From Citrus sinensis (taxonomy: Eukaryota; Streptophyta; Magnoliopsida; Sapindales; Rutaceae), in assembly GCF_022201045.2 (NCBI RefSeq), contig NC_068558.1, positions 27,237,501 to 27,301,500 on the forward strand: a stretch of DNA of 64,000 nt. Direction: 5' to 3'. Within the stretch, counting starts at the first letter, position 1. Each line of letters starts with the position of its first letter. The translations under genes were made by a program, and so were the position numbers. Below, piece after piece: positions 1 through 10,230 of the stretch. Below the pieces are notes generated by a model. It was not told the DNA's origin. It saw only the letters and a program-made list of their open reading frames with translations, and ran no database searches.

Positions 1-1010
1 CAAGATATAAAGGAGGCATGCACCATATAGCAGGCGGCGGAGAATTGTTATCATTAAAAAACATTTAAAAGGCGAGAAGAAGAAGAAGAGTAAGGAGTGT
101 TGTTCGGCATTGTTGAAGAACCGAGAAGGATCCTTAGACTTCCATCGTGCTAAATTCTTATTATCCTTCTTCCTTTGATTGATTAGATGTATTCTGTGAT
201 CAGTATATTTATGTTTACTTTTCTCATTTAGAATATGAACTAAATTTAAGTGTAATTGAGTAACAAATAATCCAATGAGTTCTTAACTGTTCTTATATGT
301 TGTTCTGATAATGTTGTAGCATTATACTCTAATAGTTTTTATGATCATAATTGTTATTTCGGTTGACCACCCATTTAATGATTTTAGTTAAGATAGAGCA
401 GCAAAAGGGCATGTCTTAGCGGACATTATTGGAGTATTATTTGTTCTTAAGTTGAGTTTCCTGGATTAGGTCATCTTAAATCCCATAAGGGCAATACTTG
501 AATTAAGATTTGTGATATCCTAGAAATAGGTGTTCACTTTGTAGGGTAGAGAGATTAAAGGTCATAAAGACATCCATTAAATTTATGAGCAATTGGTCAT
601 TGTTAGTAGATTTAAAAGTATAAGATTTCCAACATGCGATAGCTGCGGAAGCAGATTTGTTCTACCCAGTGCTACAGCACTTACCACAACAACTGGTGCT
701 AATTTGGTAATCAACAGTCACCCCATTAGGAGAGTTTGATCATTCAACTACTACATTCTCAATTGAATCTTAAACACAATTAATTTAGTGTATTTCGTAC
801 AAGTATTAGTTTATTTCTATCTCTCATAATTATTGGTTACGGAAGAACAATTTGACAAGTGTTTGTTTCGATCTTTAGTTGGTTGCATTATTGTGATTGC
901 TTTGGCACTTTGAGTAACATCAATCCCTATAGAGACGATCTTGAATACTCATTACTTTATTACTTGTTGTGTATACTTGCACTTTGGCATTGGTAATAAT
1001 TGATTATATA
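1..1010 (+). repeat. LTR-like dispersed repeat, copy a (5' end outside the window)
   Basis: No gene is visible here. The stretch aligns by eye in the same order with 6300-7310 and 24650-25310, and in reverse with 23459-24360. Shared blocks are a TATA-like box (positions 5-13), a 'gttgaccacccatttaatga' block near 362, a 'tccaacatgcga' block near 630 and the block 'atcaatccctatagagacga' near 919. The end resembles the 3' part of LTRs of large plant Ty3/gypsy elements, but no primer site or partner LTR could be fixed, so the class is uncertain. Confidence 0.55.
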
Positions 1011-1025
1011 AATCAACCAACATTA

Positions 1026-1120
1026 AGAACGTTCCAAATCTTTTTCGTAGTCTTGTATTGTCTCTGTATTGACTATTTTGTGATAAAATAGAGTTTTACA
1101 TCAAATTTAAGTGTGCTCAT
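1026..1120. repeat. Paralogous segment, copy A left part (split by the gypsy element)
   Basis: This segment continues at 9894 after the retrotransposon and aligns with 15221-15352 plus 21239 onward, which is copy B. Shared words include 'aaatctttttc', 'tgactattttgtg' (copy B 'taactattttgtg') and 'aaatttaagtgt'. The other copy acts as a natural empty site and confirms the edges of the gypsy insertion. Confidence 0.7.
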
Positions 1121-1593
1121 TGTCACGGGATGAGTGTTTTGCACAGCTAACTCATGCGGCACTTAGACAGCTTTGCCGAATGTTGCTAAGTAAGCCTTGA
1201 GCTTCTCGACTAGCTTAGCCAAAGGTTTTCGAAGAGCTAGAAAGAAGAGAGCAATGGAGCCAAATGAGAGAAATTGTATTGCTAACAAGAGAGATTACAA
1301 GAGAGCTTTACAATGCTTGAGTTGCTTGCTCAATGCTTGTTGTTGTGTACAAATGCCTAAGGCCATCCCATATTTATAGGGGAGGCTTGCCAAGCTCTAG
1401 AGATTCTAGAGAAATCTACCAACTATCTAGAATTTACATGTGCTGGAAATGCATAGAGAATTCTAGAGTATTTACAAGCTTAATGTGCTAGAGTTGCCTA
1501 GAACTTTCTGGAATTGGGCCAAGCTATCACTCTTGGCTTTGTCTTGGGCTCTTGGTGAACAAATTGGGCTAGCAAATTGGGCAGTCCGCAACA
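1121..1593 (-). repeat. 3' LTR of the gypsy element
   Basis: This 473-bp repeat is nearly identical to 9421-9893 and has TG...CA ends. It is the 3' LTR because the element reads on the minus strand and the polypurine tract abuts it at 1594. Small reading frames inside it have no protein character. Confidence 0.93.
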
Positions 1594-1604
1594 TCCTCCC
1601 ACAC
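1594..1604 (-). other. Polypurine tract of the gypsy element
   Basis: On the minus strand this reads GTGTGGGAGGA and lies directly against the LTR start (TGTTGCGGAC). A purine-rich run in this position primes plus-strand DNA synthesis in LTR retrotransposons. Confidence 0.8.
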
Positions 1605-1610
1605 CTAAGC

Positions 1611-2838
1611 TTACAGCGTCCTCGTCACACTCTCCTGCTTGAAATTCTGGATGTGTTCAGCGAATTGCCATAAATCATTTTCACGTTCCCAAGTGGCTTC
1701 GCTCTCAGGGAGGTTTTTCCACTTTACCAAGTACTCGTTGTATGGTGGCACGCCTCTCCTCGAAACCACCCGATCCGCAAGGATGTAGTCCACATCTTTT
1801 TCGAATGCGGTGACAACGGCGGTTGGTGCGTGTCTTGATTCTCCGCGACTCGGGTCTTCCACGTCTCCATGGTATCGCTTGAGAAGGCTCACATTGAAGA
1901 CCGAATGGATCTTGAGTCTTGGCGGAAGTTGGAGTTGATACGAGACGTTGCCCACACGTCGTACAACTCGGAAGGGTCCCTCGTAACGCCTCACTAACCC
2001 CTTGTGGACTTTCCGCAACGTCTTGAATTGTTGGGGTAGGAGCTTGATCATGACTTGATCACTTTCCTTGTACTCAGCATGTCGTGTCCTTGTATCCGCC
2101 CACTTCTTCATTTTCCTCGCGGCTTTGTTGAGATACGCTCGCGTGATCTCCGCTTCCTCGTGCCATTCGTGGGCGAGCTTGTGTGCCGCAGGACTTTTGC
2201 CTCCGTAAGTTGAGGCTATGGCGTTGGGGGTCATGGGCTGGAATCCCATGATGATCTCGAACGGACTCTTGCCCGTAGCCTCACTTTGCTGCAAGTTGTA
2301 AGAAAAGTGGGCGATGTCGAGTAGTTTCGCCCAATCCCGCTGATGAGCGCTCACATAATGCTTCAAGTACATCTCTAAGGAGGCCATTGATGCGCTCGGT
2401 CTGTCCATCCGTTTGTGAGTGGAAGCTTGTCGAGAACTTGAGATCGGTCCCCAACATCTTGAAGAGCTCCGTAAAAACATACCTAGTGAACCGAGGGTCT
2501 CAGTCGCTCACAATGCTTTTCGGAACTCCCCAAAGCTTCACAATGTGCTTGACGAATAGGCAGGCTGCCTCATCCGCTTTGCAATCGGCTGGTGCGGCAA
2601 TGAAAGTGGCATACTTGCTGTAACGGTCAACAACGACCATGATGCTACCGCACCCTTCGGACTTGGGCAGCGATGTGATGAAGTCTATGGAGACACTTTC
2701 CTATGGTCTTGTTGCGAGTGGTAGTAGCTCCAATAATCCCGCTGGAAGTTGATGATCTACCTTATCTTGTTGGCACACAAGACAAGTTCGCACATATGCC
2801 TCGATGTCGTCCCTCATGTGCGACCAAAAATATGAAGC
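1611..2838 (-). pseudogene. Gypsy integrase core plus chromodomain (broken)
   Basis: Minus-strand reading shows the second half of the integrase zinc finger (CLVCQQDK, CxxC), then core pieces including VSIDFITSLP, VVVDRYSKYATF and SQTDGQTERIN, which are typical of the DDE integrase. An in-frame TGA interrupts the segment just before DPRFT, probably a former CGA arginine codon. The last 50 or so residues contain YLVKWKNLPESEATWE, a chromodomain signature that in chromoviruses steers integration to chromatin. The open frame 1611-2480 ends at the stop 7 bases from the polypurine tract. The product is not expected to be functional. Confidence 0.88.
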
Positions 2839-3560
2839 TTAAACTAGTGCGGTAGTGCGCTCAATTCCTGGATGACCAGCCCACTTAGAGTCGTGACACT
2901 CCTTGATCACTTCCTTCCATAGATTTCCCCACTTTGGCACGAACAGCCGATCTCCCTTGGTAAGGAGGATGCCTTCCTCTTGCCAAAATCGCCTTGTCTT
3001 TCCCTCGAGCACCTTCTCCAGCAAGTCCTTTGCTAGTGGATTTTGTTGGAGGCCTTCTTTGATGCGTGAGACAAGGTCGGACTTTGGTTGGCTCATGCTA
3101 AGTGTTGCCAATTCGGCCTTGCGGCTTAGAGCGTCCGCAATGACATTGACTTTACCCGATTTGTACTCGAGCCGATAGTCAAATTCCGCAAGGAAGTCTT
3201 GCCACCATGCTTGCTTTGGACTCAACTTCTTTTGTGTTTGAAAGTAGCTCGTCGCTACGTTGTCCGTCATGATCGTGAAGTGAGAGCCTAGCAAGTAATG
3301 TCGCCACACCCGCAAGCAATGTATGATGGTTTTCATCTCCTTTTCTTGCACCGTGTAGTGGCGTTCCGTATCATTTAACTTTCGACTCTCGAACGCTATG
3401 GCGGTGGCTTTCTTGTATAAGGACTCCACCTATGGCAAAATTTGAGGCATCCGTTTGAACTTCGAAGGGCTTGGTGTGGTCCGGAAGGGCGAGGACTGGT
3501 TCCTCCGAAATTGTCTTCTTCAACTCCTCGAATGCGCGTTGACACTTTTTCGGACCAATG
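2839..3560 (-). pseudogene. Gypsy RNase H and integrase zinc-binding region (broken)
   Basis: The main open stretch (2839-3429) contains ESRKLNDTERHYTVQEKEM, HYLLGSHFTIMTDN and ALSRKAEL, the usual Ty3/gypsy RNase H landmarks, followed by the start of the integrase zinc finger (HPGIERT). It lies in a different frame from the preceding RT segment and ends in a stop at 2839, after which the homology continues in 1611-2838. So the polyprotein is broken by both frameshift and stop. Confidence 0.87.
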
Positions 3561-4235
3561 TCACGTTCTGTTTTTCTTGAGTATATCTATCAAAGGTGCC
3601 GCCTTGGCTGAGTAGCTCTTGATGAAGCGACGGTAGTAATTCACCAGCCCAAGGAGGGAGCGAACCTCGGGCACTTTCGAGTGAGGTTCCCATTCGAGGA
3701 TGGCCTTCACCTTGGCATTCTCCATCATAAGTTTCCCGCCCGCAATCTTGTAGCTAAGGAACTCCACCTCTTGTTGGGCAAACGAGCACTTCTCCAATTT
3801 GAGGAAGAGCTCGTTGTCTCGAAGTACTTGGAGGACTTGTTGCAAATGTTGGGCATGCTCCTCGAGTGTGGTGCTATACACTACGATGTCATCTAAGTAC
3901 ACGACCACAAAGCAGTCGAGGAGTGGTTGGAGTACTTTGTTCATGAGTGTACAAAATGTGACAGGTGCATTGGTGAGACCAAAGGGCACAACAAGGAATT
4001 CGAAAGAACGGTACCTTATTGTGCGTTGTCTTTAGTTCTTCTCCCTTGGCGATGCGCACTTGATAGTACCCGGAGCGCAAGTCGAGTTTAGTAAAGTACC
4101 GCGCTTTGCCAAGCTGGTCGAACAAGTCCGCAATCAAGGGAATCAGATACTTGTTCTTGATGGTGATCTTGTTGAGCGCTCTATAGTCAATGCACATCCG
4201 CAACGACCCATCATTTTTCTTTTGGAAGAGGACCG
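3561..4235 (-). pseudogene. Gypsy reverse transcriptase, C-terminal part (broken)
   Basis: The minus strand encodes [19 protein letters not shown] and [15 protein letters not shown], then [12 protein letters not shown] and [11 protein letters not shown] with the YLDD catalytic motif intact, and [13 protein letters not shown] frameshift near 3990-4010 separates the first half (3889-4203) from the second (3561-3989), which ends in a stop at 3561. The N-terminal part lies beyond the nested insertion, at 7342 onward. Confidence 0.92.
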
Positions 4236-4240
4236 GTGCG
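4236..4240. other. Target-site duplication GTGCG, left copy
   Basis: The same five bases occur at 7337-7341, on the other side of the nested element. The host reverse-transcriptase frame resumes when the element and one copy are subtracted (3101 bases removed). Confidence 0.85.
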
Positions 4241-7200
4241 TGATAACTCTATGAAATGAGAGTTATCATGGCACTTTTAGATTTAAATCAATACTACTTA
4301 GAGAGTAAATTATGTTTTCTATTGCATTTTTGTTACATTTTCCATAAATAATCATTTTAGTCAATCTTAATAAGTTTTGTTCGATTTAAAGTAATTTGTG
4401 CTTAAATTGTGTGCATAATTGTAGGTTTCCAGAAGCTCATAATTCATGGAAGGAATGCTGGTAGTGTCGTTAAGGTGCACCAAATTTAAAACATTGCCAC
4501 TAATATAAATAATTAGTACAGAGCGAGTAAGGATCGATCCCACAGAGACTATGCTAGTTATATTTATTATCAACTCTAAAGCAAGATTTAAAATAAAATA
4601 ATAGTAGTAATAATAATATAAATTAATCTAACTAAAGAAAATGCCAATTATAAATAAAATGGGGGGTTTATGAATTTTTAACTAAATAGTAAGAAATAAA
4701 GAAATTAAAACTACGAACAAGAATTTAATAAAAACTCTAATTAAAGGAGAAATAAATAATAATGATGAAAACTTTGGTTAAATGATCATTCGCCACCACC
4801 AAACATGCACATAATATATCAATTCTATCATCAATTTATATTAAAACTATCAATCGTAGACAACAATAAGCTCTGTTAGTCTCAATCTTTCTTTAGTGTG
4901 TTGTTAGGCAAAACAAGCTCTTCACCTAATCTCTAACCATTAAATAATTTAAAACAAGCTCTTTAAATTTAAGATAATGAAAGCATTAAGCAGAGAAAGA
5001 TATTAGGTTGATCTAGGCAATAAACACACAAGATCGGATTATTTAACCTAGGTTATGTTCTCCAGTCGAAATCACTGATTCCAACCTGCTACTAATGATT
5101 AAAATATCAAGACAATTACGGATCAAGAATTTTAATCTAGCAATAGAATTTATTCAAGTCCTATCTAATTGGCCACTCAAATAAAACAAGAATAAACCAT
5201 GAACATTAATTATAGAAGAACATAAACAATCTCAATTAAATAAATTGAATGATAGAAATTAAAAATTAATCATGTGACATGTTCAGGATTTTGAATTCAC
5301 CCTCAACCAAATAAAAATCTAGCCTAACATAATTGAATTGGGAATAAGAGAATTGACAAAACCAATCATGGAGATTAATTCAAGCGGCTGTCTTTTTCTT
5401 CAATTCCTTTTCGGTTTCTCCCTCTCTTTTCCTTCTTGCGGCTGCTGGTTCCTCAAATCCTCTTGCTGCCGATTCTCCTCCTTTCTTTTCTTGCTCTCTG
5501 GCAGCTCTCCTTTTATAATGCTAGTTGACCGAATTCTTCTCCAACAATTCTAAAGAAATCCTTTTTCAATTCTAATTGAAATCCTTTTCCAATTTAACGC
5601 CACCAAAAGCCATTAATTCCAACTTTTGAAAGTCAATTGTGGGCCCATTTAAATTGCTTTCCACTTTTGCAATGCCATGCACGTGCACTCCAATTGCCAA
5701 TTGGAAAAATTAAATCTTTTAATTATTCAACATTTCTCAATTGGATTAATTGCTTTGATTTCTTCCACTCGGTTCTATCAATTCTTGACTGTATTTTTGT
5801 CTTCCAATTTAATCTTTATTCCTTTTCAATTTGAACTTCTTCATGCTCTTTTTATCCACAATCTCCAATTAATTCCCTATTCAATAAAATATAATTAATT
5901 AAAAATAAGAAATAAAAATAACTAGCAAATATATAATAAAGGGTAAAATATGTATATTAATTAATTCCCTATTCAATTAAAAATTAACTAAAATAACTAG
6001 AATATTTAAGATCAAAACAAGAAAAAGATGGAGAAATTAATAACAAAATATATGGAAAATATGCACTTATCAAATGCTATGCAATAGGCTTGCAAAAATA
6101 AGGAAAGAACATGGCTACAAAAGAGTTGAAACAAATCTGGAACAGTACAGTTGTTGTAGATATTGCTGTAGCAACCATTGCTGTAGCCGTTGCTGTAGCA
6201 ATCCCAGAACAATTCCGCGCGGGATACTTGTAGAATTGCGATCTGCAATTTCCTAATCTGACTTATGCGCGCCCTAAGCTTCCGTTTACCCTAATTTTCA
6301 GTTATAAAAGAAGCACACATCATAAAGAATGAGGAGAGCCGTCACCCAAGGAGAGAAACACAAAGAAACAAAAGAAAAAAAAGATTCAAGAGAGAAATTA
6401 AGGGCTGCACAAGAGGAGAATTTGCAGAAATCAATTGAGAGCTTAATTCTTCTTATTCTTCTCTTGTTTTTGTGTTTTCTATTTATTCATGGGGATGTGT
6501 TTCATGGCTGAAACTTTGTTCTTTATTTTTCTTTTGCAAACCATGAACTAAATTTATTTATGGTTGAGTGATAAACAATCTTGATGGTTTATTGACTAAA
6601 TATATGTGTTGCTGCATGTTTGCTGTAGCAGTTTGTTTTGATAGTATTTATTTTTATTCATTATTTCGGTTGATCACACATTTAATGATACAAGTTAGGA
6701 AAGAGCCGCAAAAGGGCCTATCTTAGTGGAACATATCAGAGCAATACTTGGTTTTAGATTGAGTTTTCTGGATTGTGTTTCCTGGATTGAGTTTAACTTA
6801 TTCCAAAAGGGTCATGCTTAATCTAAAATTAGTGATGAATTAGACATAAGGATTCACCTTGTAGGATAAATAGAACTTAAGCGTGTAATGTTATATCTTA
6901 TGTTGGCATAACAACTGATCACTGTTAGGTTACATATAAATATAAGATATCCAACATGCGACGGCTGAGGATACATAAGGATTCTGCCCAGTGCTGTAGC
7001 AAATACTGCAGCAACCGAGTCAACCATTAGAAAATAGTCAAGACTATTAAGAGAGTTTATTCACTCAACTACTCTATATTCCCATTGATTTTATCCTTGA
7101 GATTGACGTTATAATTTACTTTGTTGCATTTTATTTATTACGTTTTTATTTTAATTAATATATTAGTTTCATTAATTGTTTTATTTTATTTTTACACAAA

Positions 7201-7336
7201 CTCTGCACTGTTAAGATTGTTGTAGCAAATCTGATAACATCAATCCCTGTGGAGACGATCTTGAATACTCATCACTTTATTACTTGTTGTGTACACTTGC
7301 ACATTGACACCAATAGCATTAGTATTTATACCAACA
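4241..7336. mobile_element. Nested 3.1-kb element inside the gypsy reverse transcriptase
   Basis: The element has TG...CA ends (TGATAACTCT at the left, CCAACA at the right) and a 5-bp target duplication GTGCG, as an LTR-class integrase would make. It starts with a small perfect hairpin (10-bp arms, 4241-4250 and 4259-4268). No long reading frame is present. The right 1.26 kb is a plus-oriented copy of the LTR-like repeat. The left part carries a related block in the opposite sense (a 'ggatcgatcccacagagact' block near 4531), so the inside is roughly an inverted arrangement. No direct LTR pair was found, so it is either a rearranged non-autonomous LTR element or a fold-back composite. Confidence 0.8.
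6073..7336 (+). repeat. LTR-like dispersed repeat, copy b
   Basis: This is the right arm of the nested element. It has a TATA-like box (TTATAAAAG, 6301-6309), three close TTGCTGTAGC words (6162-6200), the gttgatcaca block at about 6668, the 'tccaacatgcgac' block near 6950 and the 'atcaatccctgtggagacga' block at 7239. The same landmarks occur in the same order in copies a and d and in reverse in copy c. No coding capacity was seen. Confidence 0.6.
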
Positions 7337-7463
7337 GTGCGCCAAATGGGGCCTTTGAGGGGCGAATGTAGCCTGCGTCCAGCAAGTCTTTGAGTTGTCT
7401 CCGCAACTCCTCAAGTTCGGGTGGCGTCATGTGATAAGGCACCAAGGTTGGTGGCTTCACGCC

Positions 7464-9371
7464 TTATTCCAGTTCGATTGCATGATCTACCTCTCGTCGA
7501 GGTGGGAGCTTCTTCGGAAGTTCTGGAGGCATCACGTCCTTGTACTCATTGAGGATGGCTTGAATTTGCGGAGGGACTTGGCTTGGCGAGGTTCTGTTAT
7601 TTCCTTCCTCGTTTAGTTCCCGAATGGAGACCAAGAAACTTGGGTCCTTCTTGAAAGCCCTTTTGAATTGCATGGCGAAGAGTGTCTTCTCCTCGGACTT
7701 CCCTCGTTCCACGGGAACCATGCATGCCTTACTCCCGTCGAGAATGCTTAGGGAGTTCGTAGCGGGCAGCGGGAAGGCATGGACTTGGTCGAAGAATTCC
7801 ATGCCAAAGACCATCTTGAAGTCGTCTATGGGCACAATGGAGAAGTCAAGCTTTCTGCTCCACGTACCGAGTGTAATGTGCACGCCTTGTGCGATTCCCG
7901 CAATTGGCTTGGCGGGTGAGTTCACAGCCTTCATCGTGCCTCCTTCCTTAGTGGCCTTGAGGCCTAAGCGCTTGGCCTCGTCTACGAACACAAAGTTGTG
8001 CGTCGCTCCCGTGTCTAGCAGCGCACGAACTAACTGACCGTTTACCTTTGCGCTTACATACATGAGCCATTTCTTGACAAGTGTGGGCTGTTGGCGATTG
8101 AGTGCGCTGAGGCGTTGGAGAAAACCCATGCTAAGTTGGGGTTCTTCCGTGGACATTGTGGGGTTGTTCTTGAGTTGGACAGCAAGAGCATTGAGCGACT
8201 TCTTCTCCGAATAGTCGCGTACCCAATGAGGACCGTTGCATATAAAGCATGGGCTGCGTGGCTTCGGTGCCTCCTTCTTGCCCTCCGATTTTCCTTGCCC
8301 GCTCTTGTTGCTAGGCGGCTTCTTCTGCCCCCAATCTTTGCGGTTGTTACCTTTGTCCTTGCGACTCTCTCCCCCACCTTTGCCTTAGTTGGCCTTTTTG
8401 TCCTTAGATTGGATAAAGTATTCAGTGAGCGACTCCGCAATGGCGATGGCGTCATCAAGTGTTTGAACACCCCGCCTATCGAGCTCGGTCTTGGCCCAAT
8501 CCTTGAGGCCATCTTGGAAATAGAAGAGCGAATCCTTATCGAACATGTCGCTTATCTCCAACATAAGGGTAGTGAACTCATTGATGTAGTCCTGTATGCT
8601 ACCCGATTGCTTGAGGCGACGTAGGTGATCTCGCGCTTCCTTCTCTGCATTGCTTGGGGCAAACTATTTTCGGAGTTCTTGCTTAAAGTCGGCCCAAGTG
8701 TCAATGGTGCAAATGACCTTGCCCATCACACCATGCTTGCGACGCCACCATAGTTGTGCAGCGCCTCGAAGATAGGTGGGTGTTGTGCCCACTTTCGATG
8801 CCTCATCTCGGACACCCATGGCATCGAAGAATTGATCAAACCCAAAGAGGAAATTGTCCATGATGGTGGCATCGCGTGTGCCATCATAGGTGTCGGGCTT
8901 TGGCATGTCAATGCGGCGCGCATCACTTGTGCTTGCAGAAGCTGGACTAGCGAACAGTGTGCACTTGTGCCATGCCCAATCCGAGCGGACATCATCCACT
9001 TCCGCACAGACAGCGCGTAGTTCATCTTGAACAAAGCTACGAAGTTTGAGCAACTCATCATGAAAAGAACAAAACTAACCTCGGAGAGTATTTGCTTGCT
9101 CTTGAATGAGGGCTTTTGTTGCCACCGTGAACTCGGCGTATTCCCTCTCAAGACCGTCCACTCGTTCCTCTAATCCCTCGAGGCTATCTTGAGCGGCGGA
9201 CAATGCGATTTCGAGAGTAATCACACGAGGCTCCAACGCATCCACGGATGGGGCCTTGGACTTGCTGCGAGTCTTGCCTTGGGCGCGTTCTCCCTCACGG
9301 CCGCGGCTTGGTTCCGGTGGAACATCCACACCAACCACACCCTCTTGTGCTGGATTCGAAGTGTTGGCCAT
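7464..9371 (-). pseudogene. Gypsy gag-protease polyprotein, N-terminal half (three in-frame stops)
   Basis: The ATG at 9371 (MANTSNPAQEG) opens a single minus-strand frame that runs to the RT N-terminus and is broken by in-frame stops at 9075, 8664 and near 8386. Visible parts are an acidic N-terminus, the retrotransposon gag region (PDTYDGTRD, AQLWWRRKH), a basic linker, a zinc knuckle (CFICNGPHW...) whose final Cys appears as Tyr, and the retropepsin motif ALLDTGATHNFV. A conserved linker (DVMPPELPKKLPPRREVDH) follows, just before the RT. A single gag-pol frame is usual for chromoviruses. Plus-strand frames over this interval are antisense shadows. Confidence 0.9.
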
Positions 9372-9404
9372 TGCTCGTGAGCTAACTTGCGTGGGTGCAA
9401 ACCT

Positions 9405-9418
9405 TAGCTCTAATACCA
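9405..9418 (-). other. Primer-binding site (initiator tRNA-Met type)
   Basis: On the minus strand this reads TGGTATTAGAGCTA, two bases from the 5' LTR edge. It differs at one position in the first 12 from TGGTATCAGAGC, the usual plant PBS complementary to the 3' end of initiator methionine tRNA. Confidence 0.85.
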
Positions 9419-9420
9419 CT

Positions 9421-9893
9421 TGTCATGAGATGAGTGTTTTGCGCAGCTAACCCGTGCGGCACTTAGACAACTTTGCTGAATGTTGGTAAGTAAGCCTTGA
9501 GCTTCTCGACTAGCTAAGTCAAAGGTTTTCGAAGAGTTAGAGAGAAGAGAGCAATGGAGCCAAATGAGAGAAATTGTATTGCTAACAAGAGAGATTACAA
9601 GAGAGCTTTACAATGCTTGAGTTGCTTGCTCAATGCTTGTTGTTGTGTACAAATGCCTAATGCCATCCCATATTTATAGGGGAGGCTTGCCAAGCTCTAG
9701 AGATTCTAGAGAAATCTACCAACTATCTAGAATTTACATGTGCTGGAAATGCATAGAGAATTCTAGAGTATTTACAAGCTTAATGTGCGAGAGTTGCCTA
9801 GAACTTTCTGAAATTGGGCCAAGCTATCACTCTTGGCTTTGTCTTGGGCTCTTGGTGGACAAATTGGGCTAGCAAATTGGGCGGTCCGCAACA
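9421..9893 (-). repeat. 5' LTR of the gypsy element
   Basis: This 473-bp copy matches 1121-1593 at about 96 percent by eye. It has TG...CA ends and lies next to the primer-binding site. The short plus-strand frames inside it repeat those of the other LTR and are not genes. Confidence 0.93.
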
Positions 9894-10230
9894 TCATGGT
9901 ATTTCTTGTTTGCTTAATTTTAAAATAAACTTGATTTCAATTCAAGCATTCAAAAATGAAATGTATGTACTACTTATATCAGTCATTTCACAGGGGATGC
10001 GTATAGCAATTTAGTGCAGATTTTTGAAGAGCAGAAAACTTTTATCTGAATTTGTACTCTCAAAAACCAAACCCATGTTGACGTACACACCAATTCAAAA
10101 GAAAAAGAAACAGATTAAGTCATATAGTTTACATACGAAAATGCCTAAAGTTGGAGCAATTCATTGTCCGATGAAACATATGCACTGAAGCGAGCGTCTC
10201 ATCTCAATGAAATAGCCCTCTTTGGATTAA
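9894..10230. repeat. Paralogous segment, copy A right part, and 3' flank of the next gene
   Basis: The sequence resumes after the gypsy element and aligns with copy B across 15310-15352 and 21239 onward ('tttgcttaattttaaaata', 'acttg..ttcaattc'). A short block at about 9965 (tactacttatatcagtcatt) recurs near 22028. The rest is the downstream flank of the minus-strand gene that ends at 10231. Confidence 0.6.

Larger units (their letters stand above)
1121..9893 (-). mobile_element. Ty3/gypsy LTR retrotransposon, chromovirus type, degenerate and nested
   Basis: The element reads on the minus strand from 9893 to 1121. It has two 473-bp LTRs with TG...CA ends, a primer-binding site next to the 5' LTR, a polypurine tract next to the 3' LTR, and the order gag, protease, reverse transcriptase, RNase H, integrase, chromodomain, which is that of Ty3/gypsy chromoviruses. 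The flanks share TCAT (1117-1120 and 9894-9897) as a short target duplication; 5 bp is usual for the family. The coding frame carries several stops and frameshifts, and a 3.1-kb insertion splits the reverse transcriptase. By eye the LTRs differ at about 17 of 473 positions, so the insertion is fairly young but no longer autonomous. Confidence 0.93.

Noticed and set aside
1197..1673. Short frames inside the 3' LTR and its mirror frames at 9633-10014
   Set aside because: They fall in LTR sequence, occur in both copies by repetition and have no protein features.
7624..9450. Plus-strand frames over the gypsy gag and protease region (for example 7624-8037, 8091-8624)
   Set aside because: They are antisense shadows of the minus-strand gag-protease frame, which carries the recognisable motifs.
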